NCBI RefSeq assembly: GCF_902712855.1
Contig: NZ_LR743507.1
Coordinates: 62,001-126,000 of the forward strand
DNA length: 64,000 bases
Direction: 5' to 3'
Origin: Variovorax paradoxus
GTDB taxonomy: Bacteria; Pseudomonadota; Gammaproteobacteria; Burkholderiales; Burkholderiaceae_C
Each line of letters opens with the position of its first letter. Position 1 is the first letter of the stretch. Positions 58,768 through 64,000 of this stretch are shown here, piece after piece. The translations under genes and the position numbers were made by a program. Below the pieces are notes generated by a model. The model did no database searches. It was given only the letters and a program-made list of their open reading frames with translations, and was not told the origin of the DNA.

Positions 58768-60150
58768 TCAGGGCGTCGGCGGCAGATGCACGCGCGCCAT
58801 CAGTCCGGGCCCGTCCTCGCGGTTGTGCAGCTCGATGCGCAAGCCGTGCCGCTGCGCCGCTGTGCGCGCGATCGCCAGGCCCAGGCCGCTGCCGCCTGCC
58901 GCGGCGCCCGGCACGCGGAAGAAGCGGTCGAACACGCGGCCGATGACGGCCTGCGGAATGCCGGGGCCGTTGTCGAGCACGTCGACCACCGCATGGCCCT
59001 CGAACGTGTGCAGCTTCACGTCGACCACGCCGCCTTCCGGCGCATAGCGCAGTGCGTTGTCGATGAGGTTGTCGAACACGCTGCGCAGTTCGGCAGCCGG
59101 CGCGAAGACCACGGCGCTCGTGCGGTCCGGGCCTTCGAAGCCGATGTCCACGCGTCGGGCATCGGCCAGCACCATCAGCTGGCTCACGCTCTCGCGGAGC
59201 AGCACCTCGATGTCGACCCGCTCGCGCGCGTCGTTGCCCTGCGGCGCGTCCTGCCGCGACAGATGCAGCAGCTGCTCGATGAGATGCTGTGCGCGGGTGA
59301 CGCCGGCCTCGAGCTGGTTGAAGCGCTCGGTGGCCTCGCCGGCAGGCACGTGCGCGCGCAGGTTCTCGATCTGCAGGCCGATGGCGGCCATGGGCGTGCG
59401 CAGTTCGTGCGCCGCGTCCTGCACGAAGCGGCGCTGCGTGGCGAACGCGCTGCGCACGCGCGACAGCAGGTTGTTGAAGGCGCCCACCAGCGGCGCGATC
59501 TCGTCGGGCACGCGCGCCAGCGACAGCTCGGTGGGGCTGCGCTCGTCCTGCGATGCGACGTCGCGCGCCACCCCGCGCAGCGAGCGCGAGGCGGCCGACA
59601 CGATGATCCACAGGATCAGCAGCGCCAGCGGCAGCAGCAGCGTGATCGGCAGGCCTTCGAGCAGCGCACGGCGCAGGGCGCGGCGGCGGCGGTAGTCCTC
59701 GTTCTGCAGCACCTGCACGCGCGGCTGGTCGGCGCGCGGGCCGGGCTCGGCGGTGAACACGCGCCAGGCCGAGCCCGCGTGCGCGCCGGTGTTGATGTCT
59801 CTGAAGCCGGCCGGCTCTTGCAGCGGCACCGTCAGCACCGGCCACGAGGTGGCGCGCAGCGTGCGGCCGTCGGCGCTCCAGATCTGCACGATGAAAGCGC
59901 CGCGCGAGAAGGCGGCCTCGCCGTCCATCGGCACGGGCAGCTTCTGCGGATCGCTGCCCGCGTACGACTCGGCCACCAGCCGCATCTGGTCGTCCAGCGC
60001 GTTGTGCACGAGGTTGCCGTAGGCCACGAACGAGAACCACGCCGTGAGCACGGCCGCGCCCAGGTGCAGCGTGATGAGCCACAGCAGCAGTTGCGTGCGC
60101 AGCGATCGCGGCCGCCACCAGCGGCCCTTGCCGCGCGAAGCCCCCTTCAT
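58768..60150 (-). CDS. Sensor histidine kinase (QseC/PmrB-like)
   Basis: A 460-residue inner-membrane kinase. Two membrane segments flank a periplasmic sensor of about 130 residues (near residues 20-40 and 165-185), then a HAMP-like linker. The phospho-acceptor helix is RRFVQDAAHELRTPMAAIG, and the ATPase domain has DNLIDNALRYAPEGG, LDNGPGIP and GGSGLGLAIA. It follows its response regulator, separated by a 3'-flank repeat. The start at 60150 gives the normal family length; the open frame upstream runs into the repeat. Confidence 0.9.
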   Translation of the reverse strand: MKGASRGKGRWWRPRSLRTQLLLWLITLHLGAAVLTAWFSFVAYGNLVHNALDDQMRLVAESYAGSDPQKLPVPMDGEAAFSRGAFIVQIWSADGRTLRATSWPVLTVPLQEPAGFRDINTGAHAGSAWRVFTAEPGPRADQPRVQVLQNEDYRRRRALRRALLEGLPITLLLPLALLILWIIVSAASRSLRGVARDVASQDERSPTELSLARVPDEIAPLVGAFNNLLSRVRSAFATQRRFVQDAAHELRTPMAAIGLQIENLRAHVPAGEATERFNQLEAGVTRAQHLIEQLLHLSRQDAPQGNDARERVDIEVLLRESVSQLMVLADARRVDIGFEGPDRTSAVVFAPAAELRSVFDNLIDNALRYAPEGGVVDVKLHTFEGHAVVDVLDNGPGIPQAVIGRVFDRFFRVPGAAAGGSGLGLAIARTAAQRHGLRIELHNREDGPGLMARVHLPPTP

Positions 60151-60180
60151 TGGCAGTGCAGCCCGGCTGCCTGTTGGCGG

Positions 60181-60259
60181 AACAGCGGGGAACCGGCTTT
60201 GCCGGGCCCCCGGCGGCGGCAAGAAGAAACGACGCGAAGCGCGCGAAGCCTGGGGGCGT
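60181..60259 (-). repeat. Dispersed 3'-flank repeat, copy F (diverged)
   Basis: On the minus strand it begins 6 bases after the response regulator stop and reads CGCCCCCAGGCTTCGCGCGC, then a changed middle, then CCCGGCAAAGCCGGTTCCCC. Only the ends and the CCGGCAAAGCCGG hairpin are well kept. It lies between the two genes of a two-component operon. Confidence 0.75.
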
Positions 60260-60265
60260 GCATCA

Positions 60266-60922
60266 TCACGCGGCGACCCGCCACCCCAGGCCGCGAACGT
60301 TGCGGATCGCGTCGGCGCCCAGCTTGCGGCGCATGCCGTGGATGAGCACGTCGATGGCGTTGCTGGTCACTTCCTCGCCCCAGCCGTAGATGCGGTTCTC
60401 GAGCTGCTCGCGCGAGAGGATCGCGCCGGGCCGCTCCAGCAGCGCGTGCAGCAGCGCGAACTCGCGCGCGGTGAGCGCCTCGCGTTCGCCGTCGACCAGC
60501 ACCTCGCGCGTGGTCAGGTCGAGCTGCAACGCGCCGCCGCCGACCAGCGAATGCGCAGCACCGTCGCGGCGGCGCACGATGGCGCGCATGCGCGCCAGCA
60601 GTTCGCGGAACTCGAAGGGCTTGAGCAGGTAGTCGTCGGCACCGAGGTCGAGGCTGTGGATGCGGTCGTCGAGCCCGTCGCGCGCGGTGAGCACCAGCAC
60701 CGGGGTGGCATCGCCGCGTTCGCGGGCGCGCCGCAGCACCTCGGTACCGTCCTGGCGCGGCAGGCCGAGGTCGAGCAACACGCAGGTGTAGCCGCCGTCG
60801 CCCAGCGCGCTCTGCGCCAGCTCGCCGTCGCGCACCCAGTCCGCGGACCAGCCCGCGCCCTCGAGCGCCTGCTTCAGGCTGCGCCCGATCATTTCATCGT
60901 CTTCCACCAACAGTACCCGCAT
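60266..60922 (-). CDS. OmpR-family response regulator (QseB-like)
   Basis: A 218-residue regulator. The receiver has the acidic pair in LLVEDDEM, the phosphorylated Asp51 in CVLLDLGLP, and the conserved lysine in DDYLLKPFEF. The DNA-binding winged helix follows from about residue 125 (LTAREFALLHALLERPGAIL, SNAIDVLIHGMRRKLG). It is the first gene of the operon with the histidine kinase; the 115-base gap between them is filled by a 3'-flank repeat, which could lower kinase expression. Confidence 0.93.
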   Translation of the reverse strand: MRVLLVEDDEMIGRSLKQALEGAGWSADWVRDGELAQSALGDGGYTCVLLDLGLPRQDGTEVLRRARERGDATPVLVLTARDGLDDRIHSLDLGADDYLLKPFEFRELLARMRAIVRRRDGAAHSLVGGGALQLDLTTREVLVDGEREALTAREFALLHALLERPGAILSREQLENRIYGWGEEVTSNAIDVLIHGMRRKLGADAIRNVRGLGWRVAA

Positions 60923-61027
60923 GGCGGCGTCTCCTTCGGCCGCAAGGTAGCACGCGAACGGGATGATCGGAAGCGCCTGCGCCGTGGCGCAGCGTAGCGG
61001 CGCAAACTTAAGGCAAGCTGATCCGGC

Positions 61028-61861
61028 TCAGAACTTCTCGTGCGGCGCCAGGTAGCGCCACTGCCCCACCGGCAGGTTGCCCAGCATCACCTTGCCGATG
61101 CGCACGCGCTTGAGTCCCACCACCTTCAGGCCGACCAGTTCGCACATGCGGCGGATCTGCCGCTTCTTGCCTTCGGTGAGCACGAAGCGAAGCTGCTCTG
61201 GGTTCTGCCACTCGACGCGCGCCGGCTTGAGCGCCTGGCCGTCGAGGCTCAGGCCGTGGCGCAGCTTCGCCAGCATGGCCGGCGGAAACACGGCCTGCAC
61301 GTTGGTGGTGACCGGGTCGTCGTCGTCCATGCGCACCAGCTGGCCGGTGGGCGCGGGCTGGCCCAGGCCGTGATAGGCCACGCGCACGAGGTATTCCTTT
61401 TCCATCACCGAGTCTTCGCCGATGAGCTGGCGCGCGATGCGCCCGTCCTGCGTCATCACCAGCAGCCCGATGGAGTCGATGTCGAGCCGGCCGCAGGGCG
61501 CGAGGCCGCGCAGCTGCTGCGGGCTGAAGAAGAAGCGTGCGTTGTCTTCGGCCCAGCGGTTCTGCGGCGTGAACAGCGTCACCGCCGGCTCGTGCCCGTC
61601 CTCGGCCTGTCCGCTCACATAGCCGATGGGCTTGTTGATGAGGATGGTGACCTGGTTGGCCTGCTGGCCCTTGGCCGCCCTGTCGACCTCGATGCGGTCC
61701 GACGGCGTGACCTTCACACCCATCTCGGCCGGCTTGCCGTTCACCTTCACCCAGCCGTTGGCGATCCACTCGTCGGCCTCGCGGCGCGAGCACATCCTGA
61801 GCTCGGCCATGCGCTTGTTGAGGCGCACGGGCGCGTTGGGGGAAGTGGAGGGCTCGGTCAT
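61028..61861 (-). CDS. rluF: RsuA/RluF-family rRNA pseudouridine synthase
   Basis: A 277-residue enzyme of the RsuA/RluB/E/F family that isomerises uridine in ribosomal RNA. An N-terminal S4 RNA-binding domain (VRLNKRMAELRMCSRREADEWIANG) precedes the catalytic domain with GRLDIDSIGLLVMTQDG, whose aspartate is catalytic, and the late GKKRQIRRMCELVGLKVVGLKRVRIG. RluF is the best guess among paralogues, based on length and the S4 sequence. The start is at 61861. It is divergent from the NAD-salvage genes. Confidence 0.85.
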   Translation of the reverse strand: MTEPSTSPNAPVRLNKRMAELRMCSRREADEWIANGWVKVNGKPAEMGVKVTPSDRIEVDRAAKGQQANQVTILINKPIGYVSGQAEDGHEPAVTLFTPQNRWAEDNARFFFSPQQLRGLAPCGRLDIDSIGLLVMTQDGRIARQLIGEDSVMEKEYLVRVAYHGLGQPAPTGQLVRMDDDDPVTTNVQAVFPPAMLAKLRHGLSLDGQALKPARVEWQNPEQLRFVLTEGKKRQIRRMCELVGLKVVGLKRVRIGKVMLGNLPVGQWRYLAPHEKF

Positions 61862-61879
61862 CGGAGGCTTGCGTAGGGC

Positions 61880-61909
61880 TTGATCAATGTGCGGCACCGA
61901 TGCTATCCT
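61880..61909 (+). promoter_or_regulatory. Promoter of the NAD-salvage genes
   Basis: A -35 like TTGATC (61880-61885) and a -10 like TATCCT (61904-61909) are 18 bases apart. Transcription would start near 61916, right before the hairpin at 61918. Confidence 0.5.
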
Positions 61910-61917
61910 GAACGCAG

Positions 61918-61941
61918 GCGAGAGTTGATCTCGCTCTTTTT
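61918..61941 (+). terminator. Terminator-like hairpin at the 5' end of the NAD-salvage transcript
   Basis: GCGAGA (61918-61923) and TCTCGC (61929-61934) form a perfect stem with a GTTGA loop, followed by TCTTTTT. The ribosome-binding site GGGGGA follows at once and can itself pair (GGG-ATT-CCC). It sits inside the leader rather than after a gene, so it may be an attenuator. Confidence 0.6.
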
Positions 61942-61954
61942 GGGGGATTCCCAA

Positions 61955-63043
61955 GTGACCACATCAAGCACTCAGACTGCACGCAAGTTTCAATACGCCA
62001 TCGTCATCGGGCGTTTCCAACCCGTCCATTTCGGACACCAGCGACTCATCGAAGAAGGCCTTCGCGCCGCCGATCGGGTCATCGTGGTGGTCGGCTCCGA
62101 CCGCAAGCCACGCAGCGTCAAGAACCCCTTCACCTTCGACGAACGCGAGCGCATGGTGCGCGCCTGCCTGCGCGGCACCGAGCAGATGCGCGTGAGCGTG
62201 GTCGGCGTGGGCGATTCGCCCTACAACGACCAGATCTGGATCGCGTCGATCCAGTCGGCGGTCGAACGGCTCATCGTGCAGGACGGCCATGCCCCGGCCA
62301 ATGCCAGGGTGGCGCTGGTGGGCCACCTGAAGGACGCATCGAGCTACTACCTCAAGCTCTTCCCGCACTGGGAGTTCGTCGGCCAGAGCAGCGTGGAGAG
62401 CCTGAACGCCACCGACGTGCGCAGCCTCTACTTCGACCCCGAGAACCGCGGGCAGCTCGCGCGCGCCGACCTGCCCGACGGCACGGCCGCCTTTCTCGAC
62501 CAGTTCACGCGCACCGCCGACTACGCCGAGCTCTGCGAAGAGCGCGCCTTCCTGGTGGACTACCGCGACAAGTACCGCTACGCCGGCAGCAGCTTTCCAC
62601 CGATCTACACCACGGTCGACGCCATCGTGGTCGAGGCCGGCCACATCCTGCTGGTGCAGCGCAAGTTCCATCCCGGCAAGGGCACCTGGGCACTGCCCGG
62701 CGGCTTCGTCGGCCAGCACGAGCGGCTGCAGGACGCGGCCATCCGCGAGCTGAAGGAAGAAACCCGCCTGAAGGTGCCCGTGCCCGTGCTCAACGGCAGC
62801 ATGAAGGCCAACCACGTGTTCGATGCGCCCGACCGCTCGCAGCGCGGCCGCACCATCACGCACGGCTTCTTCTTCGAGCTGGCGCACAACCAGTGGACGG
62901 GCCTGTCGGACGTGCGCGCCGACGACGACGCGGCCGCGGTGCGCTGGGTGCCCATCGCCGAGTTCCTCGATATGCAGGACCGCATCTACGAGGACCACTT
63001 CTTCATCGCGAATCATTTTTTGGGTGGCCTGGGCAAGAACTGA
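61955..63043 (+). CDS. nadM: Bifunctional NMN adenylyltransferase/Nudix hydrolase
   Basis: A 362-residue two-domain enzyme of NAD metabolism. Residues 10-190 are a nucleotidyltransferase (VIGRFQPVHFGHQRLIEEGL; the GRFQPxHxGH signature; ESLNATDVRSLYF) that makes NAD from NMN and ATP. Residues 215-340 are a Nudix domain with the box GGFVGQHERLQDAAIRELKEET, close to GX5EX7REUXEEXGU. The GTG at 61955 is chosen for its GGGGGA site and because the open frame before it encodes the promoter. The next gene makes NMN, so the two form a nicotinamide-to-NAD route. Confidence 0.93.
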   Translation: MTTSSTQTARKFQYAIVIGRFQPVHFGHQRLIEEGLRAADRVIVVVGSDRKPRSVKNPFTFDERERMVRACLRGTEQMRVSVVGVGDSPYNDQIWIASIQSAVERLIVQDGHAPANARVALVGHLKDASSYYLKLFPHWEFVGQSSVESLNATDVRSLYFDPENRGQLARADLPDGTAAFLDQFTRTADYAELCEERAFLVDYRDKYRYAGSSFPPIYTTVDAIVVEAGHILLVQRKFHPGKGTWALPGGFVGQHERLQDAAIRELKEETRLKVPVPVLNGSMKANHVFDAPDRSQRGRTITHGFFFELAHNQWTGLSDVRADDDAAAVRWVPIAEFLDMQDRIYEDHFFIANHFLGGLGKN

Positions 63044-63068
63044 ACGACCCGGCTTTTTCAGCAAGAAC

Positions 63069-63087
63069 GGCCCCGGTTGACGGGGCC
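63069..63087. other. GC hairpin before the nicotinamide phosphoribosyltransferase gene
   Basis: GGCCCC (63069-63074) pairs with GGGGCC (63082-63087). It is followed not by T but by an AAAGGAG ribosome-binding site and ATG, so it is more likely to shape mRNA stability between the two genes than to end transcription. Confidence 0.5.
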
Positions 63088-63107
63088 ACAGTGAAAGGAG
63101 CTTTCAC

Positions 63108-64000
63108 ATGAACCGCAATCTCACCTCCACGCCCCTGGGCAACAACCTGCTGCTTCGCACCGACTCCTACAAGGTGTCGCACTGGATGCAGTACCCGCCC
63201 GGCACGCAGACGGTGTACAGCTACATCGAATCGCGCGGCGGCATCTTCAGCCACTCGCTGTTCTTCGGCCTGCAGGCCTACCTGCGCGAGTACCTGCAGA
63301 CGCCTGTGACGCTCGAGGACGTCGAAGAGGCCGCGGCGCTCATGGCCGTGCACGGCGAGCCCTTCAACCGCGAAGGCTGGCTGCGGCTGATCGAGAAGCA
63401 CGGCGGGCTGATGCCGGTGCGCATCCGCGCGGTGCCCGAGGGCAGCGTCACGCCGGTGCACAACGTGCTGGCCACCATCGAGAACACCGACCCCGAGTTC
63501 TTCTGGGTGACGAGCTTCCTCGAGACCGAATTGCTGCGCGCCATCTGGTACCCGACCACGGTGGCCACGCTGTCGGCCGCGGCGCGCACCACGCTGCTGC
63601 GCTACCTCGAGGCGACCTGCGACGATCCGCAGGGCCAGATCGCGTTCCGCCTGCACGACTTCGGCGCGCGCGGCGTGTCCAGCCTCGAATCGGCCGCACT
63701 CGGCGGCATGGCGCACCTGGTGAACTTCATGGGCACCGACACGCTGGCCGCGCTGGTGGCGGCGCGACGCTACTACGACTGCGACGTGGCGGGCTTCTCG
63801 ATTCCCGCGGCCGAACACAGCACCATCACGGGCTGGGGCCGCGACCACGAGGCCGACGCCTACAGCAACATGGTCGACCAGTTCGGCAAGGCCGGCGCGA
63901 CCTTCGCCGTGGTGAGCGACAGCTACGACATCTTCAACGCCTGCGCGCGCATCTGGGGCGACGAGCTCAAGGCGAAGGTGGTGGCCTCGGGCGCCACACT
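63108..64000 (+). CDS. nadV: Nicotinamide phosphoribosyltransferase, cut by window end
   Basis: The first 297 residues of a NAMPT/NadV-type enzyme, which joins nicotinamide and PRPP to give NMN. It opens NLLLRTDSYKVSHWMQYPPG and SYIESRGG, the family signature; later come FRLHDFGARGVSSLESAALGGMAHLVNFMGTDT and PAAEHSTITGWGRDHEADAY, with the substrate-binding Arg/His/Asp residues. The ATG is preceded by AAAGGAG. About 170 further residues would lie beyond the window. With the NMN adenylyltransferase it forms a two-step NAD salvage route. Confidence 0.92.
   Translation, partial: MNRNLTSTPLGNNLLLRTDSYKVSHWMQYPPGTQTVYSYIESRGGIFSHSLFFGLQAYLREYLQTPVTLEDVEEAAALMAVHGEPFNREGWLRLIEKHGGLMPVRIRAVPEGSVTPVHNVLATIENTDPEFFWVTSFLETELLRAIWYPTTVATLSAAARTTLLRYLEATCDDPQGQIAFRLHDFGARGVSSLESAALGGMAHLVNFMGTDTLAALVAARRYYDCDVAGFSIPAAEHSTITGWGRDHEADAYSNMVDQFGKAGATFAVVSDSYDIFNACARIWGDELKAKVVASGAT

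Noticed and set aside
61955..64000. Prophage NAD-reconstitution module
   Set aside because: No phage structural, integrase or attachment sequences are seen, and neighbours are housekeeping genes.

Overview
The window reads as chromosomal DNA of a GC-rich betaproteobacterium, most likely Comamonadaceae and close to Variovorax. This rests on Bug-type (TctC) solute receptors, the DUF3348/DUF802/DUF2894 gene set, AMP nucleosidase, an OhrR/Ohr pair and intergenic repeats. The genus is inferred by eye. I see no tRNA, rRNA, CRISPR array, insertion sequence or prophage. Genes are tightly packed, many with 4-base ATGA overlaps, and no gene-free stretch exceeds 300 bases.

Layout. 1-5.8 kb: end of an ABC uptake system, a LOG-like protein, AMP nucleosidase and two tandem Bug receptors. 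5.8-10.4 kb: an ArsR-type regulator facing a cytochrome P450 across a mirror-image promoter, an FMN-binding protein, a glutathione transferase and a LysR regulator. 10.4-15 kb: three overlapping envelope-type unknowns, an SH3-like secreted protein and a NodI/NodJ-type ABC exporter. 15-19.7 kb: a four-gene operon for a MotA/MotB-like (Zorya-like) ion-driven complex with a very long cytoplasmic tail. 19.7-28.2 kb: ohrR-ohr, DUF2855, the kinase SrkA, and a LysR regulator divergent from an acyl-CoA dehydrogenase/Bug receptor/CoA-transferase set. 28.2-33.6 kb: UDP-glucose dehydrogenase and a surface-glycan-like cluster that includes a ferritin-like diiron protein. 34.7-49.6 kb (minus strand): htpG, a lipoprotein, then SWIM, DUF5691, MoxR ATPase, second Hsp90-family protein, TPR protein, DUF5682 and vWA protein. 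49.9-55.4 kb: a chaperone/usher-like surface operon. 55.6-64 kb: small secreted proteins, a solute-binding protein, a QseBC-like two-component system, an RluF-like pseudouridine synthase and an NAD-salvage pair (NMN adenylyltransferase-Nudix plus nicotinamide phosphoribosyltransferase, cut by the window end).

Most interesting: (1) the MoxR/vWA/SWIM operon, resembling E. coli yehLMPQ but carrying its own Hsp90-like and TPR proteins, with a four-copy 65-bp repeat before the vWA gene in which every unit is a 22-codon mini-ORF ending in a Shine-Dalgarno and an ATGA junction; it lies downstream of htpG, which has a sigma-32-like promoter. (2) The Zorya-like motor operon. (3) A mirror-image promoter whose two start codons are exactly symmetric. 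(4) A dispersed repeat that starts a few bases after stop codons, always in the gene's orientation. (5) A promoter followed at once by a terminator-like hairpin ahead of the NAD-salvage genes.
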